Shown here piece by piece: positions 1 through 8,512 of a stretch of DNA of 31,899 nt. Below the pieces are notes generated by a model that saw only the letters and a program-made list of their open reading frames with translations, made no database searches and was not told the origin of the DNA. This stretch comes from an uncultured Collinsella sp. (GTDB taxonomy: Bacteria > Actinomycetota > Coriobacteriia > Coriobacteriales > Coriobacteriaceae). Every line of letters begins with the position of its first letter. The stretch's first letter is position 1. The stretch lies in NCBI GenBank assembly GCA_902479075.1, contig CABSNK010000021.1:1-31899 (forward strand). The letters are read 5' to 3'. Both the position numbers and the translations under genes were made by a program.

Positions 1-9
1 CGTTTGTCT

Positions 10-67
10 CCACCCGCGTAGCGGGTGGTTTAAAGCTGGCCGCTGCGCGGCCAGCAGACTAAAGTCT
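10..67. repeat. Three consecutive short hairpins at the left edge
   Basis: Three perfect stem-loops follow one another: an 8-bp stem with a 3-nt loop (10-28), a 9-bp stem with a 3-nt loop (35-55) and a 5-bp stem (56-67). GC-rich stems with tiny loops joined by T/A-rich linkers resemble the subterminal hairpins of IS200/IS605-type elements or a guide-RNA scaffold end. No transposase is visible because the window starts here, so the identity is open. Confidence 0.4.
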
Positions 68-69
68 TG

Positions 70-102
70 AAATAAAAAAGAAGGCCCCGAAAGGGGCCTT
101 CG
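70..102 (-). terminator. Rho-independent terminator of the CHAP hydrolase gene
   Basis: A 9-bp stem (80-88 with 93-101) closes a GAAA/TTTC tetraloop. Read on the minus strand it is followed by a T-rich tract (complement of 70-79). It lies about 200 nt past the stop codon at 304, so hairpin element copy A (154-284) falls inside the 3' untranslated region of that gene. Confidence 0.8.
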
Positions 103-153
103 CCATATTTATTCAGATAAACCAGTCCGGTGTGTGACGCATTGGACCCGAGA

Positions 154-284
154 GGTCCGTGGCTGCCCGAAAGGCATTAGGTTGATCGCGAGTTCCGCAC
201 GAGCCGGAGAGCACTTAATGTGCTCTCCGTGCGAGCAGGACTGTCCGAGCAGGCAACCTAATGCCTTTCGGGCAGCCACGGACC
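154..284 (+). repeat. Long-armed hairpin element, copy A
   Basis: Inverted arms 154-184 and 254-284 match perfectly over 31 bp. They enclose a 69-nt core (185-253) that starts ATCGCGAGTTCCGCACG and ends GAGCAGG. Inside the core is a second stem, GGAGAGCAC/GTGCTCTCC, with loop TTAAT. The core occurs three more times in this window with different arms. The 3' core end here reads CTGTCCGAGCAGG where the others read CTGTAGAGCAGG. The right arm ends 19 nt past the stop codon of the minus-strand CHAP gene. No T-tract follows either arm, so it is not an ordinary terminator. Confidence 0.9.
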
Positions 285-303
285 AACTTACTTCAAACCA
301 CCG

Positions 304-1509
304 TTACGACAGCGCGATACCGCCGAGCCAGCCCCAACGCACGCCAGAGCCAGTGCCGTAGAACCCAATGAACGAGTCAAGCGACCTCGACGTGATGGCG
401 CCCTCGTTGCTCATAACGATGCCGCCGCCAACATAGATGCCCACGTGTCCGTACAGCAGACCCGGCGTACCGGTGCCGCTGTGCGACGAGTCGGCCACGA
501 TCATGCCCACCTGCAGCGCCGAACGATTGGAGCTGTAGCACCAGGCGTTAAACATGTCGCACGCATTGCCGCCAAAGTAGCCCACGCCGGCGTTACGGAA
601 CACGTTGGTAACCCACGCCGCGCACCAATTCTGACCCGGCGAAGGCGTGGAGTAGCACGCGTTGACGACGGCCTGTTGCTTGCCCGAGCCGGCATTCTGC
701 TGCGGAGTTCCGGGCGCATACGATCCGCCACCCGAGCTTGAACCACCCGAGTAGGAATTGTTCTTGTTTGCGGCAGCCGCGGCAGCGGCAGCCTTCTTGG
801 CAGCCTCCTCGGCCTGAGCGGCAGCAAGAATCTCGGAATCGCGCTGGGCCATGAGCTCCTTGACATCGTCGGAGAGGCCGTTCAGAACCGTCTGGACCTC
901 CTGCTGCTTGGCCTGCATGTCCTGCATCTGAGCCGTCTGCTGGTCCTTGAGCTTCTCCAAGTCGGCTTTTTGCGACTCGAGCTCGGACTTCTGTGTATCG
1001 AGCTCTTTCTGGATGGTCTGGATGTCCTCGATGGCGTCGCAGTCGCTCTTGTTGATCTTCTCGACGTAATGCGCGTTGGCGACGAGCTCCTCAAACGAGC
1101 CAGAGGCGAGCAGCAACGACAGAATATTGGTACCGCCCGACTTGTAGCTGGCGGCAACGCGATCGGAAAGGTCGTTACGCTTCTTCTTGAGCTCCGACTT
1201 CTTGGTGTCGATCTGCTCCTGGGTGTCGTCGATCTGACCCTGCACACCTTCGATATCGCTGAGGGTCTGGGCATTCTTGTTGGCGAGCGCCGCGTACTCA
1301 TTGGCAATGCTGTCGAGCTGAGCCTGGACCTCGTCGAGCTGGGCCTGGGCGGCATTCAGTTTGTCGGTGGTTTCTTGGCTGGCCTCAGCCGCATGGGCGC
1401 GGGTGGGCAGGCCAAAAAGAACAGCCGCGGAAGCAGCGCCGAAAAGAGCCTTGAGGGCAGTGCGGCGCGAAAGCTCCTGCGTAAAAATGGAATCGTTGTT
1501 TGGTGACAT
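304..1509 (-). CDS. Tat-exported coiled-coil CHAP/NlpC-type peptidoglycan hydrolase
   Basis: This 401-residue protein is probably a cell-wall hydrolase of the PcsB-like architecture, cleaving peptidoglycan cross-bridges or stems outside the membrane. Residues 1-41 form a Tat signal peptide (SRRTALKALFG, hydrophobic core, cleavage near THAHA-like ARAHA). Residues 42-245 are a charged Q/K/E/L coiled coil, followed by an Ala-rich then Gly/Ser-rich linker (about 233-265). The C-terminal domain (about 285-401) carries the candidate catalytic Cys296 (NWCAAWV) and His355 (YGHVGIYVG). The ATG at 1507-1509 is preceded by ACGGAG at a good spacing. The gene stands alone, with its own terminator at 70-102. 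Use of the Tat rather than the Sec pathway is unusual for a PcsB-like protein. CHAP versus NlpC/P60 cannot be settled by eye. Confidence 0.85.
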   Translation of the reverse strand: MSPNNDSIFTQELSRRTALKALFGAASAAVLFGLPTRAHAAEASQETTDKLNAAQAQLDEVQAQLDSIANEYAALANKNAQTLSDIEGVQGQIDDTQEQIDTKKSELKKKRNDLSDRVAASYKSGGTNILSLLLASGSFEELVANAHYVEKINKSDCDAIEDIQTIQKELDTQKSELESQKADLEKLKDQQTAQMQDMQAKQQEVQTVLNGLSDDVKELMAQRDSEILAAAQAEEAAKKAAAAAAAANKNNSYSGGSSSGGGSYAPGTPQQNAGSGKQQAVVNACYSTPSPGQNWCAAWVTNVFRNAGVGYFGGNACDMFNAWCYSSNRSALQVGMIVADSSHSGTGTPGLLYGHVGIYVGGGIVMSNEGAITSRSLDSFIGFYGTGSGVRWGWLGGIALS

Positions 1510-1734
1510 ATGTACTCCGTTACATGCTTATTTATATGTCGCTCAACTCAAACATATTAACGCACATCGCGCTTGTCCCAACTATTTCCACGAACGGCTG
1601 GAAAAGCATGGTCAGCGGCTCGCAAATACGTCCCACACCAAAGGTAAGAATTATGCAAATAACACCCTATGAGTACGTTAACATCATTCCTCTGGTTTTC
1701 CTGACCCGCGTGTTTTGGGCGCGCCCAGCTGCGC

Positions 1735-1772
1735 TATACTCCCCTCAAGAAGTGTTCCTGATTCGATAGGAG
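1735..1772 (+). promoter_or_regulatory. galE promoter -10 and ribosome binding site
   Basis: A consensus -10, TATACT, sits at 1735-1740; the -35 region near 1712-1717 is weak. GATAGGAG at 1765-1772 is placed for the ATG at 1778. A longer open frame from 1715 would have to start upstream of the -10, so 1778 is the real start. The rest of the divergent gap (1510-1734) shows no clear motif; the CHAP gene promoter is probably in its left, AT-rich half. Confidence 0.65.
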
Positions 1773-1777
1773 ACTAC

Positions 1778-2839
1778 ATGTCCAAAGCACTCGACCCCAA
1801 AGACACCTGCGTCCTCGTTACCGGCGGCGCCGGCTTTATCGGCTCGCACACCGTCGTTCAGCTGCTCGAGGGTGGCTACCAGGTTGTCGTCGTCGATGAC
1901 CTCTCCAACTCCAGCGCCGTTGCCATCGACCGCGTCAAGACCATCGTGGGCGACGAGGCCGCCAAGAGCCTCACCTTCTACGAGGCCAACGTGCTCGACC
2001 GCGATGCGATGAACAAGATCTTCGATACCCACCAGATCGACCGCGTCATCCACTTCGCCGGCTTTAAGGCCGTTGGCGAGTCGGTGAGCAAGCCCGTCGA
2101 GTACTATCACAACAATATCGAGAACACCCTGGTGCTCATCGATGTCATGCGCAACCACGGTTGCAAGTCCATCATCTTCTCGAGTTCTTCGACCGTCTAC
2201 GGCGATCCGGACAATCCGCCCGTCACCGAAGAGGACCCCAAGAAGCCCGCGACCAACCCCTATGGTTGGACCAAGTGGATGATTGAGCAGATCCTCATGG
2301 ACGTCCACACCGCCGACCCCGAGTGGGACGTCGTGTTGCTCCGTTACTTCAATCCCATCGGCGCCCATCCGTCGGGCCTGATCGGCGAGGATCCCAAGGG
2401 TATCCCCAACAACCTGGTGCCTTATGTCGCCCAGGTCGCCGTCGGTAAGCTCGAGGCCGTTCAGGTCTTTGGCAACGACTACCCCACCCCCGACGGCACC
2501 GGTGTTCGCGACTACATCCACGTGTGCGACCTGGCATCTGGTCACGTTGCCGCCCTTAACTGGATGAACGGCAAGACCGGCGTCGAGATCTTTAACCTGG
2601 GCACCGGCACCGGCACCTCGGTACTCGAGGTCGTCGCTGCCTTCTCCAAGGCGTGCGGCAAGGAGCTGCCCTACGTGATTCGCGAGCGCCGTGCCGGCGA
2701 TATCGCCGCCAACTGGTGCGATGCCTCCAAGGCCGAGCGCATGATGGGCTGGAAGGCCCAGTACGATATCGCGGACATGTGCCGCGACAGCTGGAATTGG
2801 CAGAGCCACAACCCCAACGGCTTCGCCGACGCCGAGTAG
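1778..2839 (+). CDS. galE: UDP-glucose 4-epimerase
   Basis: GalE interconverts UDP-glucose and UDP-galactose in the Leloir pathway and supplies UDP-galactose for envelope glycans. The protein is 353 residues, normal for the family. It is an extended short-chain dehydrogenase with the NAD-binding glycine motif GGAGFIGSH near the N-terminus, the Ser/Thr of the active site in SSSSTVYGD, and the catalytic pair Tyr162/Lys166 (YGWTK). The start is fixed by GATAGGAG six nucleotides upstream and by a promoter lying inside the longer frame. It is monocistronic here; no galK or galT is adjacent. An insertion sequence begins about 22 nt after the stop codon, so any native terminator has been separated or replaced. 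Confidence 0.97.
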   Translation: MSKALDPKDTCVLVTGGAGFIGSHTVVQLLEGGYQVVVVDDLSNSSAVAIDRVKTIVGDEAAKSLTFYEANVLDRDAMNKIFDTHQIDRVIHFAGFKAVGESVSKPVEYYHNNIENTLVLIDVMRNHGCKSIIFSSSSTVYGDPDNPPVTEEDPKKPATNPYGWTKWMIEQILMDVHTADPEWDVVLLRYFNPIGAHPSGLIGEDPKGIPNNLVPYVAQVAVGKLEAVQVFGNDYPTPDGTGVRDYIHVCDLASGHVAALNWMNGKTGVEIFNLGTGTGTSVLEVVAAFSKACGKELPYVIRERRAGDIAANWCDASKAERMMGWKAQYDIADMCRDSWNWQSHNPNGFADAE

Positions 2840-2917
2840 AAAAAACCTACATAGCGTTCTTGCCCCGGTCTCACGATGTGAACTGCATCCCAATTCTTGG
2901 ACGGGCTAATTAGCGGC

Positions 2918-3769
2918 CTACGCCGCACATAGGGACTGATTCCGGAACTCCTCCGGGGTCAGTCCCTTTAGTTTAACCTGCCTCCTTCTCGTGTTCCAGT
3001 GGACGACGTATTCGTCGAGGTCTCTCTTGAAGTCTTCGAAGCAGAGCCATTCCCTCCCCCTGAAGAGCTCGTCCTTCATGTGGCCGAGCACCTGCTCGGT
3101 CGCCCCGTTGTCGATGCAGTTGCCCTTCCGGGACATGCTCTGCACCACGCCGGCCTTCTCCAGCCTGCTGCACCACCCGGCCTGCTGGTATTGCCAGCCC
3201 ATATCGGAGTGCAGTATCGGGCTGGCACCCTCGGGCCTCCTGGATATGAACTCGTCGAGCAGCTCATGCTGCTGGGCCATGTCGGGGTGCAGCGACGTGG
3301 ACCAAGCGACGATCTCCTTGCTGCCGAAGTCGTAGATCGGCGCGAAGTAGGCCTTGCCCCAGGGCTGCTTGAACTCGGTGACGTCGGTGCCCATCTTCTG
3401 CCAGGGCCCGTCGGCTTCGAAGTCCCTGCCGATGACGCTTTCGAAGGTTTTGCCGACCTTGCCCCTGTAGGAGTTGTACCTGTGGTAATCGGTCTCGCGG
3501 CGGATCCCGCAGCTGATACCCATCTCGTGCATCATCTTGAGCGCCGTCTTGTCGGCTATGCGCACGCCTTGCTCGGCTCGCAGGCACATGGCGATCTGCC
3601 TGTGGCCGCACCCGTTGGCGGTGCGCGAGAATATCTCGGCGGCGGCCTCCCAGAGCTCGGGCCTGGTGGGCGCCTTGGGGTGCGAAAGCGCGTAATAGTA
3701 GCTCGACCTCGCCAAGCCGGCGCATTCCAGCAAGTCAACGAGTGGGTACTGCCCTGAAAGCCCGCTCAC
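2918..3769 (-). CDS. IS3-family transposase OrfB (DDE integrase)
   Basis: This 283-residue integrase subunit carries the catalytic triad Asp129, Asp189 and Glu225, a D,D(35)E arrangement typical of IS3. An N-terminal HTH_21-like helical segment (PLVDLLECAGLARSSYYYAL) precedes the rve domain. The annotated start is a GTG at 3767-3769 whose last two bases overlap a TGA in another frame. The same frame stays open further upstream to the A6 run at the end of orfA and reads as natural OrfB sequence (ALPNREKAVVVSG). The protein is therefore probably made as an OrfA-OrfB fusion by frame change at that run. The required shift is +1 (or -2) from orfA, not the usual -1. Confidence 0.9.
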   Translation of the reverse strand: MSGLSGQYPLVDLLECAGLARSSYYYALSHPKAPTRPELWEAAAEIFSRTANGCGHRQIAMCLRAEQGVRIADKTALKMMHEMGISCGIRRETDYHRYNSYRGKVGKTFESVIGRDFEADGPWQKMGTDVTEFKQPWGKAYFAPIYDFGSKEIVAWSTSLHPDMAQQHELLDEFISRRPEGASPILHSDMGWQYQQAGWCSRLEKAGVVQSMSRKGNCIDNGATEQVLGHMKDELFRGREWLCFEDFKRDLDEYVVHWNTRRRQVKLKGLTPEEFRNQSLCAA

Positions 3770-3815
3770 GACAACCGCTTTCTCTCGGTTCGGGAGCGCT
3801 TCTCTGCCTTCAGGG

Positions 3816-4280
3816 CTATCGATTTTTTAAGTAGGCGTTCTCGGCCTCGAGCTTCCGGACCCTCCGCTCGAGCTCCTGCTCGCGCGTCATCTCCTTGGCC
3901 GGGGAGCCGGAGCCTTTCGGCCTCCCCTTGGGCTTCGGCCTGAGCGCCTCCGGACCTTCCTCCCTGTATGCCTTCAGCCATTTCTTGAGAGAGCTCGGCG
4001 AGGCTATCCCGAACTTCGCCATGGCCTCGGGCTTCGTCATGCCCTCGTCAACGACCGCCCTGACGGCGGCCAGCTTCGTCTCAAACGAGCAGGCGGCGTG
4101 CTTCTTTCCCATCATAGCTAGAACCTCGATGCCTGCTGATCTGTAGATGTCTAGCCATTTTCTCACGGTTTCCTCTGGTATCCCGAGCAGAGCCGCAATC
4201 GATGCGCGGCCTCGCCCCATGTCGTACAGCTCGGCCGCGCGCAGTCTCAGACCGACGTCGTACAAAGCGTTTCCAGCCAT
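3816..4280 (-). CDS. IS3-family transposase OrfA (double helix-turn-helix)
   Basis: This 154-residue DNA-binding subunit recognises the IS ends. It has two helix-turn-helix segments, RASIAALLGIPEETVRKWL near the N-terminus and TKPEAMAKFGIASPSSLKKW in the middle, then a basic linker rich in Pro, Lys and Arg. A leucine-zipper-like tail (ELERRVRKLEAENAYLKN) ends the protein. The ATG at 4278-4280 is preferred over the one at 4293-4295 because GGGAGG lies 8 nt before it. The frame ends TTA AAA AAT CGA TAG; the A6 run is the likely slippage site. A -1 slip would add KSIALKAEKRSRTERKRLS and stop at 3766, without entering orfB. Confidence 0.88.
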   Translation of the reverse strand: MAGNALYDVGLRLRAAELYDMGRGRASIAALLGIPEETVRKWLDIYRSAGIEVLAMMGKKHAACSFETKLAAVRAVVDEGMTKPEAMAKFGIASPSSLKKWLKAYREEGPEALRPKPKGRPKGSGSPAKEMTREQELERRVRKLEAENAYLKNR

Positions 4281-4399
4281 AAAAGGGCCTCCCATTTCTC
4301 GTATCCAAGAAATGGGAGGCAGTTCAATGTGAGACCGGGGCTTTTTTCATGGCGCGCAACCATTTACCGAAAATGGGCCAACTTTTAAATCTTGCCTGT

Positions 4400-4426
4400 A
4401 CATGTTTAAACAACATGTTTTACAAT
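4400..4426 (+). promoter_or_regulatory. malQ promoter with palindromic operator
   Basis: ACATGTTTAAACAACATGT (4400-4418) is a 7-bp perfect inverted repeat with a 5-nt spacer, ending two bases before a good -10, TACAAT (4421-4426). Its heart, read on the minus strand, is TTGTTTAAACAT, the same motif found near malE, gntR and the PTS gene. Occupation would cover the space between -35 and -10, so repression is expected. The site lies downstream of the insertion sequence and is intact. Confidence 0.65.
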
Positions 4427-4511
4427 AAGCGTATCGAATCAGAACATCGGAGGCGGACTGCACACCCATCGGCAGGCCGACCCCACAACAAGAAGGTTGG
4501 TGAGCGCATTC

Positions 4512-6017
4512 ATGGAGCGTGCAAGCGGCGTCCTCATGCCCGTCTCATCTCTGCCCGGACCATACGGAATCGGCGGCTTTGGCTGGAATGCCTACGACTT
4601 CGTCGATTTTCTCGTCTCGTGCAAACAACATTACTGGCAGATTCTGCCCCTTACGACGACGAGCTATGGCGATTCGCCCTATCAGTCGTTCTCGGCCCGC
4701 GCAGGCAACCCCAACTTTATCGACTTTGCCGAGCTTATCGAGGCCGGCTATCTGGAGCAGCACGATATCGACGGCGTGTACCTGGGCTTCGATCCCAGCA
4801 ATGTCGACTACGGTGCTATCTTTGGCGGCCGCCGTCAGATTCTCGACCGAGCCGCTGAGCGCTTTGCTGCCGACAAGCCGGCCGATTTTGATGACTTTAT
4901 CCAAGCCAACGAGGGCTGGCTCATCCCCTACTGCGAGTTCATGACCGTCAAAGAGGAGTGCGGGCTCAAGGCCTTCTGGGAGTGGCCCGAGGAGCTCCGC
5001 CGCCGCGGCGAGGCATCCAGCAAGATCTGCGCCGCCCATCCCGAGCGCATGCTCTACCACCAGATGACGCAGTACTTCTTCGATCGCCAGTGGAGCCGCC
5101 TCAAGGCCTATGCCAACGAGCGCGACATTCTCATCATCGGAGATTTGCCCATCTATGTCTCGCGTGACTCCGTCGAGATGTGGGCGACACCTGAGCTCTT
5201 TAAGATCGACGCCGTCGGCAATCCCGTGAGCGTCGCCGGCACGCCGCCCGACCAGTTCTCGGCCACCGGCCAGTACTGGGGCAACCCCATCTACGACTGG
5301 GACGCCATGGAGTCCGACGGCTTCTCCTGGTGGGAGGGCCGCATTCGCGCCGCACTCGACATGTACGACGTCATCCGCCTGGATCACTTCCGCGGCTTCG
5401 AAGCCTATTGGGAGGTGCCGTTCTCCTCGCCCGATTCGTCCTACGGTTCGTGGACGCAGGGTCCCGGCCTCAAGTTCTTCAAGACACTCGAGGAAAAGCT
5501 CGGCACGCTGCCCATTATCGCCGAGGACCTGGGCTTCCTCACCCCCGGCGTCATCGACATGCGCGACAACTCGGGCTTCCCCGGCATGAAGATCCTGCAG
5601 TTTGCCTTTGAGGGCACCAACTCGTACTACCTGCCGCATAACTACATCGCCAACACCGTCGCCTATGTGGGCACCCACGACAACGAAACGGCGCGCGGTT
5701 GGTTTGAGGGAACGGCCACCCCGCGTCAGCGCGAGCAGGCAGCCCTGTACACCCATCAGCAGGCCGGCGAACCCATGGCAGATGCACTCAATCGCACCAT
5801 CGCCGCCAGCGTGAGCGACACGTGCATCTACACCATGCAGGACCTGCTCAACTTGGGCAACGAGGCGCGCATCAACACCCCTGCCACGCTGGGCGGCAAC
5901 TGGACCTGGCGCATGCTCGACGGCGCCATCACCCGCGAGCTCGAGCACAAACTCACCGACTGGACCGAGACCTACTTCCGCATCCCGTCGGAAGCCGAAA
6001 TCGAGCTTCCTCAATAG
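4512..6017 (+). CDS. malQ: 4-alpha-glucanotransferase (amylomaltase)
   Basis: This GH77 enzyme moves maltosyl and longer glucanosyl units between maltodextrins in the cytosol, releasing glucose and longer chains for GlgP. Catalytic residues are visible: nucleophile Asp291 (VIRLDHFRGFE), acid/base Glu338 (IIAEDLGFL) and Asp390 (GTHDNE). The protein is 501 residues, the normal bacterial length. In-frame TTG (4497) and GTG (4500) codons exist, but ATG 4512 is chosen because GGTGAG precedes it by 7 nt and the family typically begins M-x-RASG. It is followed by a terminator and then glgP. The promoter carries the shared palindromic operator. Confidence 0.96.
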   Translation: MERASGVLMPVSSLPGPYGIGGFGWNAYDFVDFLVSCKQHYWQILPLTTTSYGDSPYQSFSARAGNPNFIDFAELIEAGYLEQHDIDGVYLGFDPSNVDYGAIFGGRRQILDRAAERFAADKPADFDDFIQANEGWLIPYCEFMTVKEECGLKAFWEWPEELRRRGEASSKICAAHPERMLYHQMTQYFFDRQWSRLKAYANERDILIIGDLPIYVSRDSVEMWATPELFKIDAVGNPVSVAGTPPDQFSATGQYWGNPIYDWDAMESDGFSWWEGRIRAALDMYDVIRLDHFRGFEAYWEVPFSSPDSSYGSWTQGPGLKFFKTLEEKLGTLPIIAEDLGFLTPGVIDMRDNSGFPGMKILQFAFEGTNSYYLPHNYIANTVAYVGTHDNETARGWFEGTATPRQREQAALYTHQQAGEPMADALNRTIAASVSDTCIYTMQDLLNLGNEARINTPATLGGNWTWRMLDGAITRELEHKLTDWTETYFRIPSEAEIELPQ

Positions 6018-6065
6018 GAGCTACCGCGCCCGACCCCACCCCACCGTGCGGACGCGACCGCTTTT

Positions 6066-6108
6066 CCCGCGCGAGGCCACCCCAATCCCCTCGCGCGGGC
6101 TTCTTTTG
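6066..6108 (+). terminator. Terminator between malQ and glgP
   Basis: CCCGCGCGAGG (6066-6076) pairs with CCTCGCGCGGG (6089-6099) and is followed by CTTCTTTTG. Only about 40 nt separate it from glgP and no strong promoter is seen there. Partial read-through from the malQ promoter may therefore drive glgP. Confidence 0.8.
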
Positions 6109-6146
6109 AATTTCTGACATGTCGTCAACTCACCACAGGAGGAAAC

Positions 6147-8414
6147 ATGCCCCGTATCGATCTTGCGGATCTTGCCGAGCAGTCCTTTGGAACTTCGCTC
6201 GAGCAACTCGATGACCGCCGCATTTACAAACTGCTGGTCAAGCTCGTACAGGAGCGCTCCGCCGCCTGCCCGCTCAACAATGGCAAGAAAAAGCTCTATT
6301 ACATCTCTGCTGAGTTTTTGATTGGCAAACTGCTGATCAACAACATGATCGACCTTGGCATCTATGCCGAGGTCAAAGACCAGCTCACCGCTGCCGGCCA
6401 CGACCTCAACAAGATTGAGGAATTTGAGGTCGAACCGTCGCTGGGCAACGGCGGCCTGGGTCGCCTGGCCGCGTGCTTCCTGGATTCCATTGCCACGCTG
6501 GGCCTTACCGGTGACGGTGTGGGCCTCAATTACCATTACGGCCTGTTCCGTCAGCGCTTTTCCGACAACCAGCAAAAGGCCGTCCCCGACGAGTGGCTTG
6601 GCGAGCAGGACATCCTGATCGATGACGACCGCTCCTACACCGTCGAGTTTGGCGATTTTGCCGTCACCTCCAAGCTCGTCAACATCGATGTGCCCGGTTA
6701 CGGCCAGCCCACCAAGAACCGCCTGCGTCTGTTTGACCTGGCAAGTGTCGACGACGGCCTGGTCCCCGGCAGCTCCATCGACTTCGATAAGACGAAGATC
6801 GCCAAGAACCTCACCTTGTTCCTCTATCCGGATGATTCCGACGAGCAGGGCCGCCTGCTTCGTATCTACCAGGAGTACTTCATGGTGAGCAACGCCGCCC
6901 AACTCCTGATCGACGAGGCCGTCGAGCGCGGCAGCAACCTGCACGATCTGGCCGACTACGCCGTGGTCCAGATCAACGACACGCACCCCACCATGGTCAT
7001 TCCCGAGCTCATCCGCCTGCTCACCACCGAGCACGACATCGAGTTTGACGAGGCCGTTACCATCGTGCGCTCCATGGTCGCCTACACCAACCATACGATC
7101 CTTGCCGAGGCACTCGAGAAGTGGCCGCTCGCCAGCCTGCAGAAGGTCTCGCCCGCCATCGCCGACATCATCGTCAAGCTCGACGAGGTTGCCAAGGCCG
7201 AGCACGATGATCCGCGCGTCGCCATCATCGACGAGCACGACACCGTCCACATGGCTCACATGGACATCCACTTTGGCTTCTCCATCAACGGCGTCGCCGC
7301 GCTCCACACCAAGATTCTGGAGGACACCGAGCTTCACCCGTTCTACGAGATCTATCCCGAGAAGTTCTCCAACAAGACCAACGGCATCACCTTCCGCCGT
7401 TGGATCCACGGCGCCAACCCCGCGCTCGCCAGCCTGCTCGACGATGTAATCGGCACCGATTGGCGCAGCACCGGCGACCTGAGCAAGCTTGCCGAGTTCG
7501 TTGACGACAAGGATGTTCTTGAGCGCCTGGCTGCCACCAAGACCGAAGCCAAGGCCATCATGCGCCAGTTTATGGCGCTCGAGCAGGGTGTGACCATTCC
7601 CTCCAACGCCATCATCGATGTTCAGGTCAAGCGTATCCACGAGTACAAGCGCCAGCAGATGCTCGCGCTCTACATCATCTGGAAGTACCTCGACATCAAG
7701 AACGGTAACAGACCTAAGCACCCCGTCACCATCATCTTTGGCGGCAAGGCGGCACCTGCCTACACCATCGCACAGGACATCATCCATTTGATCCTGACGC
7801 TTTCCCAGTGGATCGCAAACGATCCCGATGTGGCCCCCTACCTGCAGGTTGTCATGATCGAGAACTACAACGTCACTGCTGCCGAGCGCGTGATCCCCGC
7901 CGCCGACATCTCCGAGCAGATCAGCCTGGCCTCCAAGGAGGCGAGCGGCACCTCCAACATGAAGTTCATGCTCAACGGCGCTTTGACCCTGTGCACGCTC
8001 GACGGTGCCAACGTGGAGATTGCCGAGCTTGTCGGCGACGAGAACATCTACACCTTTGGTGCCTCGTCCAAGCAGGTCGAACAACTCTACGCCGACGGCA
8101 CCTACAACGCCGGTGCACTCTACCGCAAGCCCGGCATTAAACTGCTGGTGGACTTCATCACCAACCCCGCCTTTATGGCGACCGGCAACGTGGAGCGCCT
8201 GCAGCGTCTGCACGACGACATCATAGGCAAGGACTGGTTTATGGCTCTGCTCGACATTGAGGAGTACATCCAGACCAAGGAGCGCGTGCTGGCCGACTAC
8301 GAGGACCAGGACGCTTGGATGCGCAAGGCGCTGATCAACATCGCCAACGCCGGCACCTTCTCGTCCGACCGCACGATCTCCCAGTACAACGACGAGATCT
8401 GGCACCTGAGCTAA
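6147..8414 (+). CDS. glgP: Glycogen/maltodextrin phosphorylase
   Basis: This GT35 enzyme phosphorolyses alpha-1,4-glucans from the non-reducing end to glucose-1-phosphate, using pyridoxal phosphate. Lys606 in the conserved block EASGTSNMKFMLNGALT is the PLP lysine. The N-terminal family signature is also present (YYISAEFLIGKLL and EPSLGNGGLGRLAACFLDS). At 755 residues it is somewhat shorter than the roughly 800-residue enterobacterial enzymes. The start is set by AGGAGG a few bases upstream of the ATG. With malQ upstream and the malEFGK importer convergent, a role in imported maltodextrin breakdown is likely; glycogen turnover is also possible. A terminator follows at 8441. Confidence 0.96.
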   Translation: MPRIDLADLAEQSFGTSLEQLDDRRIYKLLVKLVQERSAACPLNNGKKKLYYISAEFLIGKLLINNMIDLGIYAEVKDQLTAAGHDLNKIEEFEVEPSLGNGGLGRLAACFLDSIATLGLTGDGVGLNYHYGLFRQRFSDNQQKAVPDEWLGEQDILIDDDRSYTVEFGDFAVTSKLVNIDVPGYGQPTKNRLRLFDLASVDDGLVPGSSIDFDKTKIAKNLTLFLYPDDSDEQGRLLRIYQEYFMVSNAAQLLIDEAVERGSNLHDLADYAVVQINDTHPTMVIPELIRLLTTEHDIEFDEAVTIVRSMVAYTNHTILAEALEKWPLASLQKVSPAIADIIVKLDEVAKAEHDDPRVAIIDEHDTVHMAHMDIHFGFSINGVAALHTKILEDTELHPFYEIYPEKFSNKTNGITFRRWIHGANPALASLLDDVIGTDWRSTGDLSKLAEFVDDKDVLERLAATKTEAKAIMRQFMALEQGVTIPSNAIIDVQVKRIHEYKRQQMLALYIIWKYLDIKNGNRPKHPVTIIFGGKAAPAYTIAQDIIHLILTLSQWIANDPDVAPYLQVVMIENYNVTAAERVIPAADISEQISLASKEASGTSNMKFMLNGALTLCTLDGANVEIAELVGDENIYTFGASSKQVEQLYADGTYNAGALYRKPGIKLLVDFITNPAFMATGNVERLQRLHDDIIGKDWFMALLDIEEYIQTKERVLADYEDQDAWMRKALINIANAGTFSSDRTISQYNDEIWHLS

Positions 8415-8440
8415 TTTCGTTTCCTTTACCCATCCTCTTG

Positions 8441-8476
8441 AAGGCGGAGTCGCGGCAACACGGCTCCGCCTTTTGT
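8441..8476 (+). terminator. glgP terminator
   Basis: AAGGCGGAG (8441-8449) pairs with CTCCGCCTT (8464-8472), followed by TTTGTG. It ends plus-strand transcription before the repeat array at 8513. Confidence 0.85.
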
Positions 8477-8512
8477 GCCCGCGTGTTGCCCGTGGCCTGC
8501 CTCGACAAAATC

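Larger units (their letters stand above)
2862..4341 (-). mobile_element. IS3-family (IS150-like) insertion sequence
   Basis: Imperfect terminal inverted repeats lie at 2862-2901 and 4304-4341. The first 13 bases match exactly (GCCCCGGTCTCAC), then TGAACTGC, TCCCA and TTCTTGGA match with small differences. Between them are two minus-strand frames, orfA (double HTH) and orfB (DDE integrase), as in the IS150 group. The left end reads TGCCCC while the right end, read inward, is AGCCCC. No clear target-site duplication flanks the element (TTCTT on one side, TTTTT on the other), so the boundaries may be off by a base or two. The element sits between galE and malQ and interrupts no visible gene. Confidence 0.9.

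Noticed and set aside
2857..4346. Target-site duplication of the insertion sequence
   Set aside because: Flanks TTCTT and TTTTT share only T-rich composition, which is not a convincing 3-5 bp duplication.
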